A stretch of DNA of 9,819 nt from an uncultured Clostridia bacterium. Its GTDB lineage: Bacteria > Bacillota > Clostridia > Oscillospirales > Acutalibacteraceae. The first letter of the stretch is position 1. Every line of letters begins with the position of its first letter. Where the stretch lies: contig CALEIS010000025.1 in assembly GCA_937877675.1 (NCBI GenBank), forward strand, positions 1-9,819, read 5' to 3'. Below the pieces are notes generated by a model that was not told where the DNA came from, made no database searches, and worked only from the letters and a program-made list of their open reading frames with translations. The translations under genes and the position numbers were made by a program. Positions 1-6,626 of the stretch are shown here, one piece after another.

Positions 1-561
1 TTTTAATGGAATTAAACTATATATTAAAACATAATCTTTATTTCGAGTTCCTTCTATTTTTGCCTTACATTCTTCTAAAGTAATTTTATTGTTTTTTGCA
101 TCATAAAATCTTTGTGCTCTTTTATGAAGTCCGGCTACAGTTATATATTTAACGTTGTCATATATAATTTTAAAATCTTTCTTTGAAAGATTTTTAACCA
201 TTTCTTCGTACCACTCATGGTCAAATGCACCATCTTTAAAATCATGGTAATCAATTACAGAATATTGTTTAAATATCTCTTTTTTTTCTTCATTTAAACT
301 TTCGTTTAAATGAGCAATAAAATAATAAATTATTAATTTAAAATTAGGGATATTTAAATATCTATCAATATAATCAATAAATGATGTGTTATATAAACAT
401 GCTTTAATTAGTTCTTCTTTAGTAAAATTATACTTATTTACTAATTCTAAAAATTTTTCATATGTATCAGTATCTATTTTTATCGTATTACGTAATATTT
501 TTGATATATTAACGTTTTTTGCTGTTCCCCAGAAATATCCCCCTCTAACTAAAGTTATATT
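1..561 (-). other. Foreign in-frame segment after GyrB, resembling the DUF4132/DUF5724 (MolR/YehI-like) family
   Basis: This is the 3' part of the frame that begins as gyrB, residues 402-588, about 187 codons with no stop before the window edge. Several stretches recall an internal region of DUF4132/DUF5724 proteins: RGGYFWG (407-413), FIDYIDRYLNIPNFK followed by YYFIAHL, DFKDGAFDHEWYEEM near 512-522, and RNKDYVLIYSLIPLK at the edge (574-588). This recognition is from memory of the family, whose biochemical role is not established. Composition also differs: GC is about 22% by hand count against about 40% in adjoining gyrB, and leucine is mostly TTA with frequent ATA isoleucine, while gyrB prefers CTT and ATT. 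The segment is an internal fragment, lacking that family's own start, and continues outside the window. Confidence 0.6.
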
Positions 562-1764
562 TCTTGAAGCATCAAGAGCTTTATTGAAAATTGCTTTTGC
601 TGCCTGTGGATTTTCTTCAAAATACGTCATAAGCTTTTCATACATCATCTTTGACACAATTGTCTGCATTTCTGTATTACCGAGCTTACCCTTTGTCTGT
701 CCTTCAAATTCTGCTTCTGTAAGTTTTACGCTGATAACTGCTGTAAGACCTTCACGGACATCATCACCTGAAAGGTTTTTATCGTTATCTTTTAAGAGTT
801 TGAATTTTCGACCATATTCGTTGAATACTCTTGTAAGTGCAGTCTTGAAACCATTTTCATGAGTACCACCGTCGATTGTACGAACACCGTTAGCAAAACT
901 CAAAATGATTTCGTTGTATCCATCATTATATGAAATTGAAACTTCTGCACTTCTGTCACCACTTACTGTTGTAAAGTGCATAATATCTTCAACAACAGGA
1001 GTAAGACCACGGCTTGTATTGATATAATCAACGAAGGACTTAATACCACCCTCATAGCAGAAGTTTTCTTCTACAATATTTTCAGGGTCACGTTTATCTG
1101 TTAGTGTAATTGAAAGACCTGCATTTAAAAATGCTTGTTCACGAAGTCTTCTTTGTAAAACTTCATATTCGTAAACTGTTGTTTCTGTGAAAATTTCAGG
1201 GTCTGCCTTAAATTTAATAAATGTACCTGTTTCGTCTGTATCACCAATAACTTTAAGGTCAGTAACAATATTACCTCTTTCAAATCTTTGATGATGAATA
1301 TGTCCGTTTTGACTAACTTCTACTTCAAACCACTCTGAAAGAGCATTTACAACTGATGAACCAACACCATGAAGACCACCAGAAACTTTATAACCACTAC
1401 CACCGAATTTACCACCTGCGTGAAGAACAGTTAAAACAACTGTAACAGCAGGAAGTCCTTGCTGTTCATTTATACCAACAGGAATACCACGACCGTTATC
1501 TCTAACAGTAATAATATCTCCTGGAAGAATTTCTACTTCAATATGAGTACAATATCCTGCAAGTGCTTCGTCAATGGAGTTATCGACGATTTCATAAACA
1601 AGATGGTGAAGTCCTTTTGGTCCTGTTGAACCGATATACATACCGGGACGCTTTCTTACAGCTTCAAGTCCCTCAAGAACCTGAATGGCAGAGGCATCAT
1701 AAGTTTCAGTTACGACTGTATCCATAACTTCTTCTTCAATTGTGTTTTTAATCTGGTCGCTCAT
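1..1764 (-). CDS. gyrB: DNA gyrase subunit B N-terminal half, fused in frame to a non-GyrB sequence (partial, runs off the left edge)
   Basis: The frame starts at ATG 1764 behind GGAGG (1775-1771, six-base spacer) and stays open for 588 codons to base 1. Residues 1 to about 401 are clear GyrB, the ATPase subunit of the enzyme that introduces negative supercoils. The GHKL ATPase shows EIVDNSIDEALAG with N62, DNGRGIPV with D89 and GGLHGVGSSVVNAL at 129-142. The transducer domain carries the ATP-sensing QTK loop (QTKGKLGN, 356-363). Normal GyrB would continue from ALDASR (396-401) into an Arg/Lys-rich helix and the TOPRIM domain (EGDSAGG, PLRGKILNVEKA, DADVDG). None of these is present. Instead residues 402-588 belong to another family. 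The protein as written could bind ATP but could not form the DNA-cleavage/religation centre with GyrA. It lies 29 bases after remB, as the last visible gene of the dnaN operon. GyrB identity up to 401 is very secure; whether the fusion is real is uncertain. Confidence 0.9.
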   Translation of the reverse strand, partial: MSDQIKNTIEEEVMDTVVTETYDASAIQVLEGLEAVRKRPGMYIGSTGPKGLHHLVYEIVDNSIDEALAGYCTHIEVEILPGDIITVRDNGRGIPVGINEQQGLPAVTVVLTVLHAGGKFGGSGYKVSGGLHGVGSSVVNALSEWFEVEVSQNGHIHHQRFERGNIVTDLKVIGDTDETGTFIKFKADPEIFTETTVYEYEVLQRRLREQAFLNAGLSITLTDKRDPENIVEENFCYEGGIKSFVDYINTSRGLTPVVEDIMHFTTVSGDRSAEVSISYNDGYNEIILSFANGVRTIDGGTHENGFKTALTRVFNEYGRKFKLLKDNDKNLSGDDVREGLTAVISVKLTEAEFEGQTKGKLGNTEMQTIVSKMMYEKLMTYFEENPQAAKAIFNKALDASRNITLVRGGYFWGTAKNVNISKILRNTIKIDTDTYEKFLELVNKYNFTKEELIKACLYNTSFIDYIDRYLNIPNFKLIIYYFIAHLNESLNEEKKEIFKQYSVIDYHDFKDGAFDHEWYEEMVKNLSKKDFKIIYDNVKYITVAGLHKRAQRFYDAKNNKITLEECKAKIEGTRNKDYVLIYSLIPLK

Positions 1765-1793
1765 TTTTTTCCTCCGTCAAATTTTTGACTTTT

Positions 1794-2042
1794 TTATTTT
1801 ATTCGTTTAAAAATTGTTGATGTATTAAGTGGTGAAATATATATTTTTTTATTTTCACCTTTTGTTGTAACGATGAATGATTTTGGTAATTCTTCAAAAG
1901 ATACTGTTACACACTCATTATTTTTTGAGGATGTGTTTATATATTCTCTTGTAGATTTTGATACTGTTGTATTATCAAGGTCAAAGATGCCTAAAATATC
2001 TTTGTCAATGATAACTGTATCTTGACCTATATTAAGATACAT
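1794..2042 (-). CDS. remB: Extracellular matrix regulator RemB (DUF370 family)
   Basis: A small protein of 82 residues that matches the RemA/RemB (DUF370) family by its N-terminal MYLNIGQDTVIIDKDILGIF and its C-terminal IYISPLNTSTIFKR, which parallels YYSPLSSSTLKKR in Bacillus subtilis YaaB/RemB. RemA-type proteins are DNA-binding regulators of biofilm matrix genes in Bacillus; the role of RemB is less clear, and a matrix role here is only inferred. The slot between recF and gyrB is the same as in B. subtilis. The preferred start is ATG at 2042, which shares its A with the recF stop (TGATG). A TTG one codon upstream (2045) is a less likely start. Function is probably DNA binding as an oligomer in the cytoplasm, but no binding site is evident nearby. 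Confidence 0.85.
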   Translation of the reverse strand: MYLNIGQDTVIIDKDILGIFDLDNTTVSKSTREYINTSSKNNECVTVSFEELPKSFIVTTKGENKKIYISPLNTSTIFKRIK

Positions 2043-3136
2043 CAATCCACCGCTTTTCCATTTTCTATTTTAAAAACTTTTCCTGCGTGAAGACGGGAAA
2101 CTGTTTCCTTTTCACAACAGGTTATAAACACTTGTTTTTCCGTCATTTTATTAAGAATATAATTTTGACGAGTGATATCTAACTCACTCATAACATCATC
2201 TAATAAAATTATTGGATGTTCGCCTTTTAAATCTTTAATTATTTCTGCTTCACCAAGTTTTAAACTGAGAGATGCACTTCTCTGTTGACCTTGTGAACCA
2301 AATTTTCTTGCAGAAATATTATTTATTAGGATTTCTATATCATCACGATGTGGACCACAAGTTGTACTCTTTAAATACAAATCATTTGGTCTATGCTTTT
2401 TAAGGCTTTCAAAATAAATTCTTGCAATATCTTGTTTTTCTTCACTTTCATAACGGATATTACTGAGATATTTAATATCAAGTTCTTCTTTTTCACCTGA
2501 TATTCCATTATATATGTCCGTTGCTTTACTTTTTAGTCGTTTTATGTAGTCTATTCTATCTTTTATTACTTCTGCACCTGAAATTGCAATTTTTTCATCC
2601 CATATATCAAGAGTATCAAGTAATGATGGATTTTCAACTGCATTTTTTAAGAGAGCATTTTTTTGCTGAATAAGATGATTAAAATACATAAGCTTTTTTG
2701 CATACATATTATCAATCTGGCTTATTGCGGTATCTATAAATTTTCGTCTGTTTAATGGTCCATCTTTAATAAGTGATAAATGAATTGGAGAAAACACAAC
2801 TGCATAATATTTTCCTATCAATTCACGTGGTGAAGAAAGATTAATTCCATTCAAGTTTGCTGTTCTCTTTTTATCAATAAAAATTGCAGCATTATTTTCT
2901 CTGAGTGTTGTTTCATAACTTAAAGAAATTCTTGAATTTTCTCTTTCAAACTGAACAAGTTCACTATCTTTCGAATTTCTAAAACTTTTACATCCCGTAA
3001 AAAGCCATATTGCTTCTAAAAGATTTGTTTTTCCTTGTCCATTCTGACCATATATAACATTTATTTCTTTATGAGGAAAAATTCCCATAAAATCAATATT
3101 ACGAAAATTTTCAATTTTTATTTCGTTAACATGCAT
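2042..3136 (-). CDS. recF: DNA replication/repair ATPase RecF
   Basis: A 364-residue SMC-like ABC ATPase of normal family length. RecF acts with RecO and RecR to load RecA onto single-stranded gaps behind stalled forks. Visible motifs are the N-terminal IKIENFRNI, Walker A GQNGQGKT (30-37), the ABC signature SQGQQRS (281-287), Walker B IILLDDV with D313/D314, and the D-loop SELD (317-320). The CGPHRDD motif (260-266) typical of RecF is present. Its ATG at 3136 overlaps the stop of the upstream S4-domain gene by one base (TAATG), and its stop overlaps the remB start by one base (TGATG), so translation of all three is probably coupled. All catalytic motifs are intact. Confidence 0.97.
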   Translation of the reverse strand: MHVNEIKIENFRNIDFMGIFPHKEINVIYGQNGQGKTNLLEAIWLFTGCKSFRNSKDSELVQFERENSRISLSYETTLRENNAAIFIDKKRTANLNGINLSSPRELIGKYYAVVFSPIHLSLIKDGPLNRRKFIDTAISQIDNMYAKKLMYFNHLIQQKNALLKNAVENPSLLDTLDIWDEKIAISGAEVIKDRIDYIKRLKSKATDIYNGISGEKEELDIKYLSNIRYESEEKQDIARIYFESLKKHRPNDLYLKSTTCGPHRDDIEILINNISARKFGSQGQQRSASLSLKLGEAEIIKDLKGEHPIILLDDVMSELDITRQNYILNKMTEKQVFITCCEKETVSRLHAGKVFKIENGKAVD

Positions 3137-3378
3137 TAGATAACCTCATAAATTACTCCGTCAAATTCAACTTTATCTCCTTGACGAATCTTTTTTCCTC
3201 GTGCAGTACAGATTTCATTATTTACTTTAACTTCACTTTCCTGTATTACAATTTTTGCATGACCACCAGTCATAACTGCATTACAAAGTTTTAAAAGTGA
3301 ATCAAGTCTTATAAAATCACTATCAATCTGTATTTTTTTTATTTCTTTTTTCTTTACGTGAGCAGAAATTTTTTTCAT
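3136..3378 (-). CDS. yaaA: S4-domain RNA-binding protein YaaA/RlbA
   Basis: An 80-residue protein consisting mostly of one S4 RNA-binding domain: LDSLLKLCNAVMTGGHAK (26-43), then EVKVNNEICTARGKKIRQGDKVEF, closely following B. subtilis YaaA in the same dnaN-recF position. The basic N-terminus (MKKISAHVKKKEIKK) adds further nucleic-acid affinity. Family members are thought to bind ribosomal or other structured RNA, and YaaA has been linked to ribosome assembly; the target here cannot be read from sequence. ATG 3378 begins one base after the dnaN stop, and the stop overlaps the recF start, so it is embedded in the dnaN-recF operon. Confidence 0.93.
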   Translation of the reverse strand: MKKISAHVKKKEIKKIQIDSDFIRLDSLLKLCNAVMTGGHAKIVIQESEVKVNNEICTARGKKIRQGDKVEFDGVIYEVI

Positions 3379-3379
3379 C

Positions 3380-4501
3380 TTAATTCATCCTTACAGGAAG
3401 TACCATAAATAAGAAGCTTCTTTCATAAATCATTGAGCCATCATCTTCTGGTACAATAATAATTGGGGAAACAGAGCCATTAAGTCTTAATGTAATTTCA
3501 TCAATATCACAAACTTTAAGAGCATCGAGAAGATATTTATTATTAAATCCGATTTCTACTCTTTCACCTTGAATATCAGCAAGAATTCTGTCGTTTGCAG
3601 TACCAAGTGCTGTTGTACTTGAAATTTTAACTGAATTTGCATCAAAAATACATCTTACATAACTCTTAATTCTTTCAGTAATAATCAAAGATGTTCTTTC
3701 AATACTACTGATAAGTTTTCTTGTATTTACTTTTACTTCTGTTTTTGCTGATGTAGGAATAGCACTCTTATAACTTAAGAATTCACCTTCAAGAAGACGA
3801 GAAATAATAACATAATTTCCACATTCAAACATAATATGACGAGAAGCAACCACCATTGAAACAGTTTTATCTCCATCACCTGCAAGTTTCATAACTTCAT
3901 TAAGTGTTTTCTTTGGAATGATGAAATTCTTTTCATCACCTTCATAGTCAATTTTTTCATTTCTGATAGCAAGTTTATAACCGTCAACAGCAACAAGACG
4001 AATATTTCCTTGTGTTATTTCAAAACGTACACCAGTATGTACAATCTTTGCACCATTTTCTGCAGTTGCAAAAATTGTTTTCTTTACCATATCCTTTAAT
4101 ATTTCACCTTTAACAACAATTGGGAAACCACCTGAAACTGATGGTAATTCAGGATATTCTTCTTCAGAAAAGCCAGTAATTGAAAATTCTGAGTCACCAC
4201 TCTTAATTTTACAAATAAGTCTTTCGTCACATTCAATTGTAACAAGCTCTTCTGGAGCATTTCTTAAAATATCACAAAGAATCTTTGCATTAAGAATAAT
4301 GCTACCAGTTTGCTCAACTCTACCTGCAACAGCTGTTATGATACCCATTTCAAGGTCATAACCTGTAAGCATAATTCTGTCGTTTTCTGCTTTTATCAAG
4401 ATTCCTTCAATTGTAGGAAGGTTTGTTGATTTTGAAGATGTAGCTCTTTGTACATTCATACATGCTTCGCATAAAATTTGTGAAGGACAAGTAAATTTCA
4501 T
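3380..4501 (-). CDS. dnaN: DNA polymerase III sliding clamp (beta subunit)
   Basis: A 373-residue beta clamp, the ring-shaped processivity factor that tethers DNA polymerase III and other partners to DNA. The three-fold clamp architecture fits the length. Recognisable stretches are MKFTCPSQILCEACMNVQRA at the start, TIEGILIKAENDRIMLTGYDLEMGI, FSEEEYPELP, and the C-terminal YERSFLFMVLPVRMN ending in the usual LPVR. The frame is open 20 codons further upstream (to 4561), but that extension has no clamp similarity and runs into the DnaA-trio element. ATG 4501 has a perfect AAGGAG (4514-4509) seven bases ahead, so it is the start. It is separated from dnaA by 215 bases of origin sequence and from yaaA by one base. 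Confidence 0.98.
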   Translation of the reverse strand: MKFTCPSQILCEACMNVQRATSSKSTNLPTIEGILIKAENDRIMLTGYDLEMGIITAVAGRVEQTGSIILNAKILCDILRNAPEELVTIECDERLICKIKSGDSEFSITGFSEEEYPELPSVSGGFPIVVKGEILKDMVKKTIFATAENGAKIVHTGVRFEITQGNIRLVAVDGYKLAIRNEKIDYEGDEKNFIIPKKTLNEVMKLAGDGDKTVSMVVASRHIMFECGNYVIISRLLEGEFLSYKSAIPTSAKTEVKVNTRKLISSIERTSLIITERIKSYVRCIFDANSVKISSTTALGTANDRILADIQGERVEIGFNNKYLLDALKVCDIDEITLRLNGSVSPIIIVPEDDGSMIYERSFLFMVLPVRMN

Positions 4502-4542
4502 AGTTATTCTCCTTAATTTATAAAATAAAAGAAATAAAAGTA

Positions 4543-4557
4543 TAGTATTAGTAGTAG
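4543..4557 (+). promoter_or_regulatory. DnaA-trio element of the origin unwinding site
   Basis: Five consecutive trinucleotides read TAG TAT TAG TAG TAG on the plus strand, that is 3'-GAT-GAT-GAT-TAT-GAT-5' moving away from the DnaA box at 4571-4579. In the basal unwinding system described in B. subtilis, DnaA extends from a box across a GC-rich spacer onto such trios on one strand and melts the adjacent AT-rich DNA. Here the spacer is 4558-4570 and the AT tract is 4508-4542 toward dnaN, so order and polarity both match. The call is from pattern only. Confidence 0.7.
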
Positions 4558-4567
4558 GCATTGCCTA
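4555..4567. repeat. Perfect 6+1+6 inverted repeat in the origin spacer
   Basis: TAGGCA (4555-4560) and TGCCTA (4562-4567) are exact reverse complements around a single T. It overlaps the first DnaA-trio and forms the GC-rich spacer between trios and DnaA box. It may be incidental to the spacer, or a binding site for a dimeric regulator. Confidence 0.6.
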
Positions 4568-4570
4568 AAC

Positions 4571-4579
4571 TGTTGAAAA
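4571..4579 (-). promoter_or_regulatory. DnaA box next to the trios
   Basis: The minus strand reads TTTTCAACA, two mismatches to TTATCCACA. The same 9-mer recurs twice upstream of dnaA (6291-6299 and complement of 6315-6323), which supports it as this organism's box variant. Its position just beyond the GC-rich spacer suits loading of DnaA onto the trios. Confidence 0.6.
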
Positions 4580-4688
4580 CTAATTTTTTTATTGAATTAT
4601 CAATGGTTGTAGCCATTTTTTTGTGTTTGAAAACTTTTTAGTTTGTTGTTAAATAAAATGACAAAAACTAACTTGTTCAAAATTTGAT

Positions 4689-4697
4689 TGTTGATAA
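4689..4697 (-). promoter_or_regulatory. DnaA box, best match in the dnaA-dnaN gap
   Basis: The minus strand reads TTATCAACA, one mismatch to the consensus TTATCCACA. It lies 20 bases after the dnaA stop codon and has the same orientation as the box at 4571. Confidence 0.6.
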
Positions 4698-4716
4698 CTT
4701 ATAAATTGTCGAAATC

Positions 4717-6036
4717 TTAGTCATTTATATTCTTAATAATTTCATTTATAAGGTTCTTATATTTTGAATCAGAAGACATTCTCTGCTGAACATTTTTAAG
4801 AGCACTATTAACAGTTGAATGGTTTCTTCCAAAGATTTTACCAACTTCATCCTGTGAAAGTCCTGTAATTTCTCTTATTATGTACATAGCAGCTTGTCTT
4901 GCAGTGTTTATATTAGCATCTCGGCGTTCACTCTTAATTTGTTCTGGTGTAACACCAAAAGTGAATGAAACCTTTTCAAGAATATTTTCAACTACAACAC
5001 CAACAGGTTGACTTGTAATAAGAATATCTTTTAAAACATCTTTTGCAATTTCAACAGTTGCTGAAACATTATTAAAGGTACAATAAGCAAAAATATTTTT
5101 AACTGAGCTTTCCATTTGACGAATATTTCCCTTAATATTTTCTGCAACAAAGAAACACACATCATCAGGAAGGTGAAAATTAAGATAATTTGCTTTATCT
5201 TTTATAATTGCAACTCTTGTTTCATAATCAGGTGGCTGAATATCACAAAGAAGACCACTTTCAAATCTTGTTTTAAGTCTGTCCTCAATTTTTGGAATAG
5301 CACTTGGTGGTTTATCCGATGTGAGAACAATTTGTTTTCCTGCTTTAATTAAAGTATCAAAAGTATGGAAAACTTCTTCTTCAGTCTGGTTTTTACCTGC
5401 GATAAATTGAATATCGTCAACTAACAATGCATCACAAGTTCTGTATTTATTATGAAAATCATAAGTAGTCTTTGTCTGCAAAGCAAGGAAAAGCTCATTT
5501 GTAAGATTTTCACTTGTTGTATAGACGATAGTTGCATCAGGATTATTAGATTTTAATTTTTCAATAATAGCATTAAGAAGATGAGTTTTACCAAGACCTG
5601 AATTTCCATAAATGAAGAGAGGATTAAACACAGAGCCTGGATTTTCTGAAACTCTTAAAGATGCTGTATATGCAAATTTATTTGAGGGACCAACAACGAA
5701 GTTGTTAAAAGTAAACTTAGGACTTTCAATATTAGAAAATTCCTTTTTTGAAGAATCCTCTGTTTCTTTTGTGGTATTTTCTTTAGAAATATTTTCTTCC
5801 GGAATAATTTCAAGTTCAACATTAAATCCCATGACATTATAAAAAGCGTCTTCAATAAAACTTTTATATTTTGTCATTATCAGGTCAATTTTGAATGCGG
5901 GTGCTGAAACTATAACTCTTTCTGCTTCAATCTTAATTAATTTAAGTGGGTCAATCCACATATTAAAAGCAATTGAATTCATATTTTCACGGCAAAAAGA
6001 TAAAACAGTTTCCCATAATTCATTGTAAGAATTCAT
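4717..6036 (-). CDS. dnaA: Chromosomal replication initiator DnaA
   Basis: A 439-residue AAA+ initiator of normal length with all four domains. Domain I (about 1-80) has the LWETVLSF and AFNMWIDPL pattern. Domain II (about 81-104) is a short Glu/Ser/Lys-rich linker. Domain III (about 105-325) has Walker A GNSGLGKT (144-151), Walker B ALLVDDIQF with D207/D208, sensor 1 IVLTSD (236-241), the arginine-finger region RLKTRFESGL (253-262) and sensor 2 GNIRQMESS around R306. Domain IV binds DnaA boxes through NTARQAAMYIIREIT and the signature GRNHSTVNSALKN (404 onward). ATG 6036 has AAAGG nine bases upstream. It is divergent from rpmH and flanked on both sides by box-bearing sequence, so it is likely autoregulated through those sites. 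Confidence 0.98.
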   Translation of the reverse strand: MNSYNELWETVLSFCRENMNSIAFNMWIDPLKLIKIEAERVIVSAPAFKIDLIMTKYKSFIEDAFYNVMGFNVELEIIPEENISKENTTKETEDSSKKEFSNIESPKFTFNNFVVGPSNKFAYTASLRVSENPGSVFNPLFIYGNSGLGKTHLLNAIIEKLKSNNPDATIVYTTSENLTNELFLALQTKTTYDFHNKYRTCDALLVDDIQFIAGKNQTEEEVFHTFDTLIKAGKQIVLTSDKPPSAIPKIEDRLKTRFESGLLCDIQPPDYETRVAIIKDKANYLNFHLPDDVCFFVAENIKGNIRQMESSVKNIFAYCTFNNVSATVEIAKDVLKDILITSQPVGVVVENILEKVSFTFGVTPEQIKSERRDANINTARQAAMYIIREITGLSQDEVGKIFGRNHSTVNSALKNVQQRMSSDSKYKNLINEIIKNIND

Positions 6037-6170
6037 AAGTTTTTTCCTTTCTAAAAGAATAGTATAAAAAATGTGTTAATGCTCAAATTTCAATAAAAAT
6101 GGCTTTATTTTAAGTTTTACCCGTTTATAAGTGTAGTACCTCAAAATAATAATCAACTAATTTTAACACA

Positions 6171-6290
6171 ATTTAAAACAAATATCAATGGAAAATGTAA
6201 TAAATTATAATATAATATATAATATAAATATGGGCAATTTTTAAAAAATTTTTGAGAAAAAAATAAAAATAAAAAAATATTTTTCAAAAG
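6171..6290. other. Extreme AT-rich tract in oriC
   Basis: By hand count about 12% GC over 120 bases, including TATAATATAATATATAATAT near 6207-6226 and long A/T runs at 6239-6286. It could be a helix-destabilised region or simply spacer. The trios elsewhere make the dnaA-dnaN gap the better candidate for the melting site. Confidence 0.5.
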
Positions 6291-6361
6291 TTTTCAACAC
6301 AAACCACAAGATATTGTTGAAAAAAATAATTTTATAAGATGAAAGTAGAAGATGTTGGAAA
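6291..6361. promoter_or_regulatory. DnaA-box cluster upstream of dnaA and rpmH
   Basis: Three box-like 9-mers lie within 71 bases: TTTTCAACA (6291-6299, plus), TGTTGAAAA (6315-6323, that is TTTTCAACA on minus) and TGTTGGAAA (6353-6361, minus orientation). The first two face each other. The cluster ends 21 bases before the rpmH -35 element, so DnaA binding could influence rpmH as well as dnaA. Confidence 0.55.
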
Positions 6362-6382
6362 AAACTAATAAAATTTTTTAAG

Positions 6383-6411
6383 TTGACAAGTTGACAAATT
6401 TTTTATATAAT
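6383..6411 (+). promoter_or_regulatory. Sigma-A type promoter of rpmH
   Basis: Consensus -35 TTGACA (6383-6388) and consensus -10 TATAAT (6406-6411) are separated by the optimal 17 bases. A second TTGACA (6391-6396) lies inside the spacer because AGTTGACA is repeated in tandem (6381-6396); it is too near the -10 to serve it. Transcription would begin around 6418, giving a leader of about 50 bases before rpmH. Confidence 0.85.
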
Positions 6412-6470
6412 GTCTTTCCGCAGATATTTTTACAATGTGTGACTAAAAATTATGAAACGGAGGAGTAGTA

Positions 6471-6605
6471 ATGAAGAGAACTTATCAGCCAAAGAAGCGT
6501 CATCGCAAGATGGAGCACGGCTTCCGTAAGAGAATGTCTGACAGAAACGGCAGAAAGGTACTTGCTCGTAGAAGAGCTAAGGGCAGAAAGCAGTTGACAT
6601 ATTAA
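6471..6605 (+). CDS. rpmH: 50S ribosomal protein L34
   Basis: A 44-residue, highly basic protein beginning MKRTYQPKKRHRKMEHGFRK and ending ARRRAKGRKQLTY, which is the standard L34 sequence and length. L34 is a small component of the large ribosomal subunit. ATG 6471 is preceded by a strong GGAGGAG (6459-6465) five bases ahead. Codons such as AAG, GGC and CGT are favoured, unlike the more AT-ending neighbours, as expected for a very highly expressed gene. It is the first gene after the promoter at 6383-6411 and sits 21 bases before rnpA. Confidence 0.98.
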   Translation: MKRTYQPKKRHRKMEHGFRKRMSDRNGRKVLARRRAKGRKQLTY

Positions 6606-6626
6606 TTTGTCAGTTGGGTAAAAAAA

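Larger units (their letters stand above)
4502..4716. other. dnaA-dnaN intergenic part of oriC
   Basis: This 215-base AT-rich gap holds the probable unwinding half of a bipartite origin. DnaA-box-like 9-mers on either strand are TTATCAACA (complement of 4689-4697, one mismatch to TTATCCACA) and TTTTCAACA (complement of 4571-4579), with weaker variants at 4644-4652 and 4674-4682. Between the 4571 box and dnaN are a GC-rich palindrome, DnaA-trios and an AT tract. In B. subtilis the unwinding site lies in the same gap, which supports the call. It also carries the leader and ribosome binding site of dnaN. Origin activity is inferred, not shown. Confidence 0.75.
6037..6470. other. dnaA-rpmH intergenic part of oriC
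   Basis: This 434-base gap between divergent genes contains no coding frame I can support. It holds DnaA-box-like 9-mers: TTTTCAACA at 6291-6299, its complement TGTTGAAAA at 6315-6323, TGTTGGAAA at 6353-6361, and an inverted pair of TGTGTTAA (6072-6079) and TTAACACA (6163-6170). Between these sites is a very AT-rich tract (about 6171-6290). The right end carries the rpmH promoter and leader, the left end the dnaA leader. Box clusters both here and in the dnaA-dnaN gap are the usual bipartite Firmicutes origin plan. The exact dnaA promoter could not be fixed. Confidence 0.75.

Noticed and set aside
1..561. Intein inserted into GyrB
   Set aside because: GyrB inteins occur, but the segment lacks a Cys/Ser at its first residue and the intein block motifs, and it does not return to GyrB sequence within the window; the DUF4132-like stretches explain it better.
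386..862. Plus-strand open frame of 158 codons
   Set aside because: It lies antisense to the gyrB-start frame and spans the junction; its translation has no family features and no ribosome binding site was seen.
4502..4561. Twenty-codon N-terminal extension of dnaN
   Set aside because: The extension is not clamp-like, overlaps the DnaA-trios, and the ATG at 4501 has a perfect AAGGAG at proper distance.
4602..4622. Terminator-like hairpin AATGGT/GCCATT followed by a T run on the plus strand
   Set aside because: It points against dnaA-dnaN transcription, no plus-strand gene precedes it, and the stem is only six pairs with a wobble. Probably chance in AT-rich origin DNA.
5612..5855. Open frames overlapping dnaA in other frames
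   Set aside because: They are shadows of dnaA, with no independent start signals or recognisable products.
6061..6240. dnaA promoter on the minus strand (for example a TATACT at 6066-6061)
   Set aside because: Several -10-like hexamers exist in this AT-rich DNA, but none has a convincing -35 at 16-18 bases, so no single site can be supported.
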